NCBI GenBank assembly: GCA_902475475.1
Contig: CABRZY010000032.1
Location: forward strand, 1-14,032
DNA from: an uncultured Collinsella sp.
GTDB lineage: Bacteria; Actinomycetota; Coriobacteriia; Coriobacteriales; Coriobacteriaceae
Length of the DNA stretch: 14,032 nucleotides
Direction: 5' to 3'
The notes below the pieces were generated by a model, which searched no databases, was not told the DNA's origin, and was given only the letters and a program-made list of their open reading frames with translations. Both the position numbers and the translations under genes were made by a program. Positions 1-8,627 of the stretch are shown piece after piece (position 1 is the stretch's first letter; each line of letters begins with the position of its first letter).

Positions 1-539
1 CCTTCCTCACCTCCAACGCCGGCGGTGCAGACCATCGCGTACTTCCAAGACGCCTCGAGCGCCTGCTTGTTCTTGTAGATGCCCACGAGGAACACGGTCG
101 ACAACGTGGTGGCCTCGACCGCCGCCCAGGTGAGGATGATGTTGTTGGACAGGCAGGCGAGCAGCATCGTGAAAACGAACAGGCTGAACAGCGCGTAGTA
201 CTGCTTGGTGCGCTCGGCCGGCATGGTCTTCTCCTCGATATCGATCTTGATATAGGAGATGGAGTACACGCCGGTGATGAACCCGATGATGCCTACCAGA
301 AGGACGAAGATCGACGAGAGCGAATCGAGATGGAGCCACAGGCCCAAAGCGTCGATATTCTGCCCGCTCGAGAGCATGGTTCCCGCGGTGACGACCGAAA
401 GGACGAGGGTCGCCGCGACGGAGATGGTGTTGAGCCCCGCGAAGACGCTGTAGGACGTCGTCTTGGGGAGCGCAGCCATAATCAGGGAGAACACGAGGGG
501 ACAAGCGAGCAGGGCGACCGTCAGCATTGAAACATCCAT
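1..539 (-). CDS. hyfF: Hydrogenase-4 component F (HyfF-like), 5' part only
   Basis: Seen: an open minus-strand frame starts at ATG 539-537 (MDVSMLTVALLAC...) and stays open to the left edge, about 179 codons. It starts 3 nt after the hyfE stop, so the two genes should be translationally coupled. The fragment is very hydrophobic, with about five membrane segments. It includes the stretches SLSSIFVLLVGIIGFITG and IILTWAAVEATTLSTVFLVG, typical of the proton-pumping antiporter-like (NuoN/MrpD) family. Family knowledge: E. coli HyfF is a membrane subunit of about 526 residues that sits next to HyfE in hydrogenase 4, so roughly two thirds is missing here. Its role is inferred as an ion-translocating arm of a formate hydrogenlyase. 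Odd: the last residues before the edge (VGGEEG) are hydrophilic where a membrane helix would be expected. Confidence 0.85.
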   Translation of the reverse strand, partial: MDVSMLTVALLACPLVFSLIMAALPKTTSYSVFAGLNTISVAATLVLSVVTAGTMLSSGQNIDALGLWLHLDSLSSIFVLLVGIIGFITGVYSISYIKIDIEEKTMPAERTKQYYALFSLFVFTMLLACLSNNIILTWAAVEATTLSTVFLVGIYKNKQALEASWKYAMVCTAGVGGEE

Positions 540-542
540 GGC

Positions 543-1196
543 CTACCCCTTCAATTCGGTCAGGTCGTGGGAGTCGAGCGACTTGGTGTCGTTCCAGATC
601 CTCACGACGACGGCGGACATGATGATGACGGCGAAAATGGCGTCGGTGGCGATGCCGATCTCGATGATCTCGGGGGCCGTGGGCGCGAGCAGGGCGAGCG
701 TCACGTGGCTACCGTTCTCCATAAGGCAGTACCCGAAGATTTGCTTGAGGATGTTGCGCTGGGAGATGATGCACGTGAGGCCGACGAAGAAGTGCGCGAA
801 GCTGATGGCGAGGGCCGGAGTAGCCACCTCAGCGGTGGGCAGGCTCAGGCGCGTGACCACCGCGAAGCAGATGGCCACCTCCAGACCGGTGAGGATGATG
901 GTCCAGGCCGGCTTGATGGAGGAGGTCGGCGTGCTATCGGCAGGCGAACCCATCTTTTTGTAGGCACGGTTGAGAATGAACGGAACGAGGATCACCTTGG
1001 TGACGAAGGCCGACGCGGCCCACATGAGAAGCTCGGTGGCACCGGTGGTGAGGCCCAGGGTGAGCAGCACGCCCACCAGGACAACCGACTGGATCGCGTA
1101 CCACTTAATGGCGGACGGGATGGTCTTCGAGACGACCACCATGGTGGAGGTCACGATCAGAAGACCGCCCAGGATATTGACTAACGAATAACCCAT
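543..1196 (-). CDS. hyfE: Hydrogenase-4 membrane component E
   Basis: 217 residues, against 216 in E. coli HyfE. Start ATG at 1196 is preceded by a very strong Shine-Dalgarno (TAGGAGGT) that includes the stop codon of hyfD 10 nt upstream, so the pair is coupled. The protein has about six to seven membrane segments and is related to NuoK/MrpC. The C-terminal signature QIFGYCLMENGSHVTLALL, followed by APEIIEIGIATDAIFAVI, is characteristic of HyfE. Role by family: a small membrane subunit of the ion-translocating module of group 4 [NiFe] hydrogenase, placed between the antiporter-like HyfD and HyfF. It ends 3 nt before hyfF. No damage is seen. Confidence 0.93.
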   Translation of the reverse strand: MGYSLVNILGGLLIVTSTMVVVSKTIPSAIKWYAIQSVVLVGVLLTLGLTTGATELLMWAASAFVTKVILVPFILNRAYKKMGSPADSTPTSSIKPAWTIILTGLEVAICFAVVTRLSLPTAEVATPALAISFAHFFVGLTCIISQRNILKQIFGYCLMENGSHVTLALLAPTAPEIIEIGIATDAIFAVIIMSAVVVRIWNDTKSLDSHDLTELKG

Positions 1197-1206
1197 GTCC
1201 TACCTC

Positions 1207-2664
1207 CTAACCCATCCAACTAGAGGACAGAGGACCGGCGACGACGACCATGATCATGAGGACGACGAACACGAACGCCATGGCGCGCGGAAGGGGCTGG
1301 CCGGCGGCCACGGTCTCGCTCGGCTCACCGGGCAGGACCTTACCCATCCAACGCAGGAACCATGCGAAGGTGGCGACGGTCTCGACGACCATGACGCACA
1401 CGAGGACGAAGATGACCGTGTTGGAAGCACCAACCGCGAAGCCACCGGAAATAATCTGGAACTTGGAGAAGAACGTGCTCATGGGGGGCACGCCGGCGAT
1501 AGCGGTCGCGGCGACCGCGAAGCCCACGCCCGTGACCGGGTACTTCTTCATGAGGCCCTGGATCTTGGGCAACATACGGGTTCCCAGCGTGAAGCTGAGG
1601 GAGCCGGCGATGAGGAAGAACAGGGTCTTGGTGAACGCGTGGTTGAAGATGTGCTCGACGGCGCCGTTGAACGCCATCTGGCTTCCGAACACGGAGAGGC
1701 CCAGGCCGAAGAACACGTAGGCGAGCTGCGCGATCGTCGAGAAGGCGAGCAGGCGCTTCATATCCTTCTGGGGCAGGTACATGAGGAAGCCGAAGAGCAT
1801 GGTCACGACGGCGTCGATGATGGCGACCCAACCGACGATCTCGGGGATATCGCCGGCACTCGCAAGAGCGCGGGCGAACACGCACACGCCGACCTTCACC
1901 ATGGACGCGCCATGGAGGTAGGCGGAAACGGGCGTGGGGGCCTCCATTGCGGAGGGCAGCCACATGTAGAGCGGGAACTGGGCGGACTTGGCCCAAGCGG
2001 CGAACAGGATGAGCAGCAGCACGACGGTCTTCATACCGGAATCGAGCTGGGAGATCGCGCTCAGCGCGAACGTGCCGGTTCCGGCGAACAGGAAGGCCGC
2101 GCCGATGTAGAGTCCCAGAGCGCCGATATGGGTGATGATGAGCGCCTTCATACCGGCCTTCTTGGCCGTGGGCGTCATGTAGTAGCTGATGAGGCCCCAG
2201 GAGCACACGCCGGTGATCTCGAAGAAAACGAGCTGGCCGACGATGGTGGAGCTGTAGGCGAGACCGGCCATGGCGCCGATGAACGTGGAGAAGTACACGT
2301 AGAAGCGGCGACGGGGCGCGTCGGGATGCTCCTTGTTCTTATCGCTCATGTACGGGAACGAATAGATGACGACGAGCAGGCCGATAGCGACGAACGCGGG
2401 TGCGAGCAGCGTGCTCATCCGGTCGAATATGAAGCCCATGACCAAGGTCTGGCCCATACTCGCCCAGGTTACATCGACCGCGTTCATGCCGTTTCCGGCA
2501 AACGTCGCGGCCAAGCCAACGGAAGCGACCGTAGCGATGCCGCCGGCAAAGGCGCAGATCCATTTAGCGTAGGGACGCGGCAGCATGACGATGAGCAGGG
2601 AGCCCAGCATGGGGACGGCGATCGCCACCATGGCAAAGAGGGACAAGCTCGATTCGATTGACAT
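1207..2664 (-). CDS. hyfD: Hydrogenase-4 component D, antiporter-like membrane subunit
   Basis: 485 residues, against about 479 in E. coli HyfD. It is an integral membrane protein with about 13-14 helices from the proton_antipo_M (NuoL/M/N, MrpA/D) family. The central conserved block at about residues 225-265 contains AKSAQFPLYMWLPSAMEAPT followed by PVSAYLHGASMVKVG, with the conserved Lys and His in predicted channel helices. A later block, KDMKRLLAFSTIAQLAYVFF, is also typical. HyfD is found in hydrogenase 4 but not in hydrogenase 3, so it distinguishes this cluster from a hyc operon. Start ATG at 2664 has AAGGGAG about 6 nt upstream and lies 16 nt after hyfC. It presumably moves H+ or Na+ as electrons reach the hydrogenase. 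Intact. Confidence 0.92.
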   Translation of the reverse strand: MSIESSLSLFAMVAIAVPMLGSLLIVMLPRPYAKWICAFAGGIATVASVGLAATFAGNGMNAVDVTWASMGQTLVMGFIFDRMSTLLAPAFVAIGLLVVIYSFPYMSDKNKEHPDAPRRRFYVYFSTFIGAMAGLAYSSTIVGQLVFFEITGVCSWGLISYYMTPTAKKAGMKALIITHIGALGLYIGAAFLFAGTGTFALSAISQLDSGMKTVVLLLILFAAWAKSAQFPLYMWLPSAMEAPTPVSAYLHGASMVKVGVCVFARALASAGDIPEIVGWVAIIDAVVTMLFGFLMYLPQKDMKRLLAFSTIAQLAYVFFGLGLSVFGSQMAFNGAVEHIFNHAFTKTLFFLIAGSLSFTLGTRMLPKIQGLMKKYPVTGVGFAVAATAIAGVPPMSTFFSKFQIISGGFAVGASNTVIFVLVCVMVVETVATFAWFLRWMGKVLPGEPSETVAAGQPLPRAMAFVFVVLMIMVVVAGPLSSSWMG

Positions 2665-2680
2665 AGTTTCTCCCTTCTCC

Positions 2681-3604
2681 CTACACGCCTACGACGACGA
2701 AGACGAACGCGAGGACCGCGATGCCGACGACGGCCCAGGTCTGGTTACCGAGCACCTTGAAGCGCGAACGGGAAACGGAGTTCTCGAGCACGCCGCAGAC
2801 AACGAAATCGACCAGGCACTTGACAAGGAAGACGACGGCGCCCACGAGAGCGGTGACGCCGATGGTCGCGGGCTCTCCCCAGGGGATGAAGATGGAGGTG
2901 AACCAAGCGACGACCACGACCTGCTTCATGCTCATGGCGAGCTTCATCATGGCCAGGGACGGGCCGGAGAGCTCGGCGAGCGGGCCCTCCTGGAGCTCCT
3001 GCTCGGCTTCGGCCTGATCGAACGGAAGCTTGCCGAGCTCCATATAGCAGGCGGCCGCGAAGGCGACGCCGGCGAGGATGACGGCGACGACGCTCGAGAC
3101 GTTGCCCGTAACGATGTGCTGACCCATGGTCGCAATGTCCGTGGAGCCGCACACGATGGCGACGGTAAACAGCGCGATGAGCATGGACGGCTCGATGAGC
3201 ACGCTCATGAGGAGCTCGCGGATACCGCCGAAGCCCGCGTAGGCGTTGGAGGAATCCACGCCGGACAGCGCGAAGAAGAAGCGGGACAGCGCGAGCGCGT
3301 ACATGATGGTGATGGCGTCACCAAAGACGGGCATGGGGCTCTCGAGCGTGAACATGGGCAGGCCCATGGCGAGCATGAACGACACCGCGAGGAACAGCGG
3401 CGGCATGATGCGCAGCACGAAGCTCGAGTCGGAACTCACGGACTCGGGACGCGCCATGAGCTTCGCGAGGTCCCGGTAATCCTGAAGGATGGACGGACCG
3501 CGGCGATTGTGCATCTTCGCGCGAATCACACGGGCGAGGCCGGAGAAGAAGGGCGCGACCAGCATGACCACGAGGCCCTGCGCTATCGCAAGAACGATGT
3601 TCAT
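2681..3604 (-). CDS. hyfC: Hydrogenase-4 component C (NuoH-like membrane subunit)
   Basis: 307 residues, against about 315 in E. coli HyfC. It belongs to the respiratory-complex-I NADH dehydrogenase subunit 1 (NuoH/HycD/EchB) family. The N-terminal membrane segment is followed by RRGPSILQDYRDLAKL, the usual loop after helix 1. The hallmark acidic loop at about residues 180-200 reads KLPFDQAEAEQELQEGPLAE. About eight membrane helices are predicted. In this family the subunit anchors the soluble hydrogenase arm to the membrane and links redox chemistry to the ion pumps. It starts 17 nt after hyfB and ends 16 nt before hyfD, in a tight operon. The SD GAGAGGA is visible upstream of ATG 3604. Confidence 0.93.
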   Translation of the reverse strand: MNIVLAIAQGLVVMLVAPFFSGLARVIRAKMHNRRGPSILQDYRDLAKLMARPESVSSDSSFVLRIMPPLFLAVSFMLAMGLPMFTLESPMPVFGDAITIMYALALSRFFFALSGVDSSNAYAGFGGIRELLMSVLIEPSMLIALFTVAIVCGSTDIATMGQHIVTGNVSSVVAVILAGVAFAAACYMELGKLPFDQAEAEQELQEGPLAELSGPSLAMMKLAMSMKQVVVVAWFTSIFIPWGEPATIGVTALVGAVVFLVKCLVDFVVCGVLENSVSRSRFKVLGNQTWAVVGIAVLAFVFVVVGV

Positions 3605-3621
3605 AATATCCTCTCCCCTCT

Positions 3622-5640
3622 CTAGACCATGACCACGGCGAGCACGAGGAAGACCACGAGCGCCGCGACGATGTAGCAGATGTATACGGAGTAGTTGCCG
3701 CCCTCGATCTTGGAGGCGAGGCCGGCCAGCTTATCGGCACCCTCGCTCGGTGCATCGACCAGGAAGCGGTCGGGCAGGGGCTCAACGCCCTGGGCGACAC
3801 CGGTGAGCTTCTGGAACACGTGCGCGATGGACCAGCAGATCTTGGTGCATACCTCGCGCAGGGTGTAGAGCGGGCCCATGAAGAGCTCTACGTCTGACGC
3901 GAAGCTCGTGGCGACGACGGGCATGTGCTCGTTGGGCTCGTAGCCGCACGCCCAAGGGTCGGTCTTCTTAGCGGGGGCCTTGGTGCCGAGGCAGGACCTC
4001 AACACGAACGCGAGGCCGGTGAGGACCACGAGCGCGATGGCGATCGCGGGGGTGGAGGTGGCGGCACCGGAAATCTCGTTCACCAGAGACACGCCCGAGG
4101 TGGCTGTGATGGCAGAGCCGGCAAGCACGCTCTGGGCGACGTCGCCCAGAACCGGGGCGATGACGGGAGAGCCGATTCCCAGCACCACGCAGATGGCCGC
4201 GAGGAGCATCTGCGAGAACAACATCGGAGCCGGGGACTCCTTGGCGTTCGCGGCCTCCTGGGAACGAGGGCTGCTCGCGAACGAGACGCCGTAGGCCTTC
4301 ACGAAGCACGTGACGGCCAGGGCACCGGTGATGGCGAGGGCGGCCGCGGAGGCGACGGCGAACACCATGACGACCGAGTCGGAGAGCGTCGAGATGTTGA
4401 ACAGGGACTGGTAGGTGAACCACTCGGAAACGAAGCCGTTGAGCGGCGGGATAGCCGAGATGGCAAGGGCACCGATGAGGAAGCAGACGGCCGTGACCGG
4501 CATACGGCGGAACAGGCCGCCCATCTTCTCCATGTTGCGCGTACCCGTGGCATAGAGCAGGGAGCCCGCGCCGAGGAACAGCTCGCCCTTGAACATGGCG
4601 TGGTTGAGCGTGTGGTAGAGGGCGGCCATGAGCGCGATCGTCGCGATGACGTCGTTGCCCAGGGCGTGCGCCGTCATGGACGCGCCGACACCGAGCAAGA
4701 TGATGCCGATGTTCTCGACGGAGTGGTAGGCCAGCAGGCGCTTAATGTCGTGCTCGTGGAGGGCGTAGACGACGCCCAGGACCGACGAGATGGATCCGAA
4801 GACCAGGACCATGAGGCCCCACCAGAGCTGGACGCCCGAACCCGCGAGCAGGTCGAGACCGACCTTGAGGATTCCCAGGATGCCGATCTTGATCATGCCG
4901 CCGGACATGAGGGCGGACACGTTGGACGGCGCCTCGGGGTGCGCCTGGGGCAGCCAGGAGTGCAGCGGGATGATACCGGCCTTTGCGCCGAATCCGAAGA
5001 ACGCGAGGACGAAGCACGCGGAGGAGACGGCGGGTCCAAAGTCATGCGTACGGAAATCACTGAAGCTGAAGGAACCGCCCACGCCGTTGGTCATGAGCAG
5101 GAAGCTCGCCATGATAAGGACAAAGCCCACGTGCGCGATGACGAAGTAGAGCCAACCGCCCCTAATGGAGTTCTTGTTCTCCTCGATAACGACAAGGAAG
5201 TAGCTCGTAAGGGACATGAGCTCAAAGGCGACCAGGAACCAGAACACGTTGTCGGCGGTGATGACGAGCATCATCGAGGCGACGAAGGTGTTCATGAAGA
5301 AACCGGCGCGCCCGACCTTGCCCGGGTACTCATCGAAGTAGGACAGACCGTAGATGAAGCCCGCAAAGGCGAGGATTGAGATGAGGACCACGATCAGGCC
5401 CGCAAGGCCGTTGAGCAAGAGCTCGAGACGGGCGAACGGGAAAAAGAAGACCGTGTTGAGGGACGAAACGTCGCCAAGCACGGCCTCGAGGCCCGCGATG
5501 AACGACAGCACGGCCGCGACGGCGCCGATCAGGCAGCCGGCGGTCTTGGCGGCGTTATCGGCCTTGATCAGCAGAACCGAGGCGAGCGCACCGATGCACG
5601 AGACGGCAAGCGATGCGATAAACAGCGTCATGCTATCCAT
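3622..5640 (-). CDS. hyfB: Hydrogenase-4 component B, antiporter-like membrane subunit
   Basis: 672 residues, the same length I recall for E. coli HyfB. It belongs to the proton_antipo_M family. Landmarks are FGAKAGIIPLHSWLPQAHPE at about residues 215-235, then APSNVSALMSGGMIKIG, RLLAYHSVENIGIILLGVG at about 300, LNHAMFKGELFLGAGSLLYA at about 340, and ISAIPPLNGFVSEWFTYQ at about 395. About 15-16 helices are predicted, the last near the C-terminus behind a polar stretch, as in HyfB/HycC. Start ATG 5640 overlaps the hyfA stop by 8 nt (its SD GGGAG lies inside hyfA), giving translational coupling. Role: the large ion-translocating subunit of the membrane domain. Confidence 0.94.
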   Translation of the reverse strand: MDSMTLFIASLAVSCIGALASVLLIKADNAAKTAGCLIGAVAAVLSFIAGLEAVLGDVSSLNTVFFFPFARLELLLNGLAGLIVVLISILAFAGFIYGLSYFDEYPGKVGRAGFFMNTFVASMMLVITADNVFWFLVAFELMSLTSYFLVVIEENKNSIRGGWLYFVIAHVGFVLIMASFLLMTNGVGGSFSFSDFRTHDFGPAVSSACFVLAFFGFGAKAGIIPLHSWLPQAHPEAPSNVSALMSGGMIKIGILGILKVGLDLLAGSGVQLWWGLMVLVFGSISSVLGVVYALHEHDIKRLLAYHSVENIGIILLGVGASMTAHALGNDVIATIALMAALYHTLNHAMFKGELFLGAGSLLYATGTRNMEKMGGLFRRMPVTAVCFLIGALAISAIPPLNGFVSEWFTYQSLFNISTLSDSVVMVFAVASAAALAITGALAVTCFVKAYGVSFASSPRSQEAANAKESPAPMLFSQMLLAAICVVLGIGSPVIAPVLGDVAQSVLAGSAITATSGVSLVNEISGAATSTPAIAIALVVLTGLAFVLRSCLGTKAPAKKTDPWACGYEPNEHMPVVATSFASDVELFMGPLYTLREVCTKICWSIAHVFQKLTGVAQGVEPLPDRFLVDAPSEGADKLAGLASKIEGGNYSVYICYIVAALVVFLVLAVVMV

Positions 5641-6250
5641 TGTTTACGCTCCCTTCTGCTTTCTCGGACAGGCCCTGGGCCACAGCGGTAACGTCGACGA
5701 CCGGACCGTTTTCGATCGAACGCAGGCGCTTGGCCTCGTCGAGCTCGCGATCGGCCGCGCCGCCCATGACGGTCAGCGCCTTGGTGGGACACGCCGCCAC
5801 ACAATGCGGGCCGTCCGGATCGAAGGCGCACAGGTCGCACTTGATAGCGCAGGTGTACTGGCCAGGAGCCCACGTAAGCAGGCTGCTCAGGGACTTAGGA
5901 TACGAAGGCGTCGGGTCGCACATGCCTGCGACACCGGCGATAGACGTGCCATCGGGATGGATGGCTCCGAAGGGGCACGCGATGGCGCACAGCCTGCACC
6001 CGATGCACTCCTGCTCCTTGACGTGGATGCGATCGCCATCGTGCTCGATGGCATTCACCGGGCAAACCTCGGCGCAGGGGGCACCCTCGCAATGGTGGCA
6101 GGCAAGGGCGGCCGAAATACCGCCGGTCTTCACGAGCGCCAGGCGCGGCGTATCCTGAAGACCCTGCATCCGGTGGGCGTCGGCACAGGCGGACTGACAT
6201 GTTCCGCAGCCGATGCACCTCTCCGGGTTGATGTCGATGAAGCGGTTCAT
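5633..6250 (-). CDS. hyfA: Hydrogenase-4 component A, 4x[4Fe-4S] electron carrier
   Basis: 205 residues from ATG 6250, the length I recall for E. coli HyfA, and beginning MNRF like it. A GTG at 6256 (adding MG) is also open, but AAAGGA sits about 7 nt upstream of ATG 6250, so I prefer that start. Sixteen ligand cysteines make four [4Fe-4S] motifs: C12/15/18/22, C51/54/59/63, C82/85/88/92 and C138/141/150/154. Two extra cysteines (C111, C134) lie in the linker. The protein is soluble with no signal peptide. It presumably carries electrons from formate dehydrogenase to the hydrogenase arm on the cytoplasmic side. It follows fdhF after a 78-nt gap holding a strong hairpin and overlaps hyfB by 8 nt. 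Confidence 0.92.
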   Translation of the reverse strand: MNRFIDINPERCIGCGTCQSACADAHRMQGLQDTPRLALVKTGGISAALACHHCEGAPCAEVCPVNAIEHDGDRIHVKEQECIGCRLCAIACPFGAIHPDGTSIAGVAGMCDPTPSYPKSLSSLLTWAPGQYTCAIKCDLCAFDPDGPHCVAACPTKALTVMGGAADRELDEAKRLRSIENGPVVDVTAVAQGLSEKAEGSVNNG

Positions 6251-6264
6251 CCCCACTTCCTTTC

Positions 6265-6307
6265 AAAATAACGGGCCGGGATCCCGAACGTACGGGACGC
6301 CCGGCCC
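6265..6307 (-). terminator. Hairpin plus U-rich tract between fdhF and hyfA
   Basis: On the minus strand an 8-bp G/C stem (GGGCCGGG with CCCGGCCC, 6300-6307 with 6273-6280) encloses a 5-bp stem (TCCCG with CGGGA) and a 6-nt loop. A small internal loop separates the two stems. It is followed by GTTATTTTG. It lies 21 nt after the fdhF stop and just before the hyfA Shine-Dalgarno. The U tract is interrupted, so partial termination or RNA processing that separates fdhF levels from the hyf genes is more likely than a full stop. That is an inference. Confidence 0.6.
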
Positions 6308-6328
6308 AAATAGCCAACGAGAACGGGA

Positions 6329-8551
6329 CTACACGATTTGGTTCACGTGCGTCTCGTCGTCGAACTTGGCGGCGCCGGGCTCAACGTCCTGGGGAGCGGC
6401 GGCGTCCACCAGAGCCTGCTTGAGCTCGGTGTACTGACGCTCCACCTCGCCCTCAGCCCAGACCTGGTCAGCGATAGCGTCGACCTGGCAGGCGGAGAAC
6501 TTGTCCTCGGGCGTATGCGAGACCGGGTCGACCTTGTGCATGGTCAGCTCGTTGCACTTGCCGATCCACCACTGGTAGGTCATGTAGACCGTGCCCTTGT
6601 TGATGCGATCGCTCACGTCGGCGCGGCTGTATACCTGGCCGCGGCGGCTGTGAATCGAGACGATGTCGCCGTTCTTGATGCCGCGCGCCTGGGCGTCCGC
6701 GGGATTCATGCGGACAAAGCCGGGCTCGTCGGCAAGCAGCGCCAGCGTCTTGCAGTTGCCGGTCATCGAGCGGCAGCTGTAGTGGCCGACCTCGCGGACG
6801 GTGCACAGGATGAGCGGGTACTCATCGTCGGGAAGCTCGGAGGGCGCCTCCCAGTCGTGCGCCATCAGGTTGGCGCGGCCGTCCTTGGTGGTGAACTTGC
6901 CACCAGCGAACATGTCGGGCGTACCGTGGTCGTTCACATCGGTGCTCTTGACGGGCCACTGGGCGTAGCCGCCCTCGGGAGCCATCTTCTCGTAGGTCGC
7001 GCCCACAAAGTTGGGGCACAGGCTAATGCACTCGTTCCAGATCTGCTCGGTGTTGTCGTAGTGCATGGGGTAACCCATGCGCGTAGACAGATCCGCGAAG
7101 ATCTCCCAGTCGTGACGGCACTCGCCCTTGGGCGGAACAGCCGCGTCAAAGTGCTGGAAGCTACGGTCGGATGCGGTAAAGACACCCTCGTGCTCGCCCC
7201 AAGAGGTGGCAGGTAGGATGACGTCGGCGAGCATGGTCGTCTGCGTCATAAAGATGTCCTGGCAAATGAACAGATCCAGCTCGGAGAGCGTCTTGCGCAT
7301 TCCGGCCGAATCGGGCTCGGTCTGCACCGGGTCCTCGCCGTAGTTGTAGAAGCAGTGCACCTTGCCCTCGTCGACCAGGTGGCCCAGGTCGGTGAGCTTG
7401 TAGCCCTCCTCGAGCGGGAGCTTTTCCTCGGGCACGCCCCAAGCCTTGGCAAACTTGGAACGCACTGCCGGGTCGGTGACCTTCTGGTAGCCAGGGTACA
7501 GGTTGGGCAGCATGCCCATATCACAGGAGCCCTGGACGTTATTCTGGCCACGCACGGGCGCGAGACCGGAATTGGGTTTGCCGATCTGGCCGGCAACGCA
7601 GGCGATGGAGGCGATGGTGTGCACCGTCTTCAGGTTCTGCTTCTGCTGGCATACGCCCATGCCCCAGCCAATGATGGCAGAGGGCTTCGCCGTGGCGTAC
7701 ATCTCGGCAGCTTGGTGGATCAACGCGGGCTCGACACCCGTGATGTCCTGTACGGATTCGGGAGTGTAGTTCTTGATGGTCTCCCACCACTCGTCAAAGC
7801 CGTTCGTGTGCTCGGCGACGAATTCCTTGTCGTAGAGGCCATCGTTGACCAAGCAGTTGGCAAAGGCGTTGAGGAACGCGACGTTGCAACCATTCTTGAT
7901 CGGAAGGTAGAGATCGGCGATACGCGCGGTTTCGATATGGCGCGGATCGGCGACGATGATCTTGCAACCCTTTTCTTTGGCTCGCACGATACGCCTTGCG
8001 ACGATGGGGTGCGAATCGGCAGGGTTATAGCCGAAGAGGAAAATGCAGCCCGCATCCTCCATACCGGGGATGGAGCATGACATGCAACCTGAACCAACCG
8101 TGTCCATCAGACCGAGGACAGTAGGGCCGTGTCAAGTACGGGCGCAGTTGTCCACGCTGTGGGTGCCGATGCACGCACGCGTAAACTTCTGCATAACGTA
8201 GTTCGCCTCATTGCCGCCGCCTCGCGAAGAGCCGGTGGTCATGACAGCGTTAGGACCATATTCGTCAATTATGGCCTGCATCTTAGATGCGGTGAAATCC
8301 AGTGCCTCGTCCCAGCTTACGCGCTCAAGATCCGCGCCCTTAGTGCGGCGGATCATCGGGTGCAGTACGCGAGGAGTCAAGATCTTGGTGTCGTTGATGA
8401 AGTCGTAGCCGCTCATGCCCTTAAGGCACAGCTCGCCCTGATTGGTGATGCCGTTGAGCGGTTCGGTACCCACGACCTGGCCGTTTTGGACCAAGAGGTT
8501 AAACTGGCAACCGGCGCCGCAATACGGGCAGATCACTTTATGCTTCTCCAT
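6329..8551 (-). CDS. fdhF: Formate dehydrogenase H, selenocysteine-containing (UGA read as Sec140)
   Basis: One 740-residue protein whose frame is interrupted only by TGA at 8134-8132. The context is NCART-TGA-HGPTVLGL, which matches the known E. coli FdhF context ...CARV-Sec-HGPSVAGL, and the TGA falls exactly at codon 140, the E. coli Sec position. It is read through here and is not a break. Other active-site features: [4Fe-4S] ligands C8, C11, C15 and C42, Lys44, His141, and Arg334 in VRGQNNVQG (E. coli Arg333). Further family blocks are FGYNPADSHPI, TSWGEHEGVFTA and EVGHYSCRSMTGNC. It oxidises formate to CO2 at a Mo/W-bis-MGD centre. It has no Tat signal, so it is cytoplasmic, as in formate hydrogenlyase. 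Start ATG 8551 has AAGGAGGG upstream; an upstream in-frame extension to 8659 runs past the SD and is not supported. The length slightly exceeds E. coli (715), mainly through a longer C-terminus. Confidence 0.96.
8094..8134 (-). promoter_or_regulatory. Bacterial SECIS-like element behind the fdhF UGA
   Basis: Directly after the Sec UGA (8134-8132) the mRNA can fold TGTCC (8120-8116) with GGACA (8105-8101). This is capped by TC/GA pairs, leaves one unpaired T at 8106 on the 3' side, and has a tip loop GGTCT. E. coli fdhF SECIS also has a GGUC loop and a single bulged U, though there on the 5' side. SelB binding is inferred from position, loop sequence and the conserved Sec context. The lower stem is less clear. 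Confidence 0.7.
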
Positions 8552-8574
8552 GACACCCTCCTTCCTTTCTCTGC

Positions 8575-8590
8575 TACCGATTAATCGGTA
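8575..8590. promoter_or_regulatory. Perfect 16-bp palindrome upstream of fdhF
   Basis: TACCGATTAATCGGTA is a perfect dyad (8 + 8, no spacer) in the 76-nt gap between the ferredoxin gene and fdhF, ending 23 nt before the fdhF start and just upstream of its SD. It could be a repressor or activator site for an internal fdhF promoter, or a small mRNA hairpin. I see no convincing -35/-10 pair beside it, so the function is open. Confidence 0.45.
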
Positions 8591-8627
8591 CTTATTTGAC
8601 AATCGTTGGGCTTGTATGGCCGCCCGC

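Noticed and set aside
1195..2661. A 488-residue plus-strand open frame opposite hyfD, and similar long ones at 3925-5379 and 2585-3625
   Set aside because: They are rich in Asp, Glu, His, Gly and Arg, have no recognisable domain, and mirror genuine membrane-protein genes. Long antisense frames are expected in high-GC DNA.
6329..8107. fdhF as a truncated gene or pseudogene with a separate downstream ORF starting at 8107
   Set aside because: The stop is TGA at the exact selenocysteine codon with conserved flanks and a SECIS-like hairpin; both halves align to one FdhF in the same frame.
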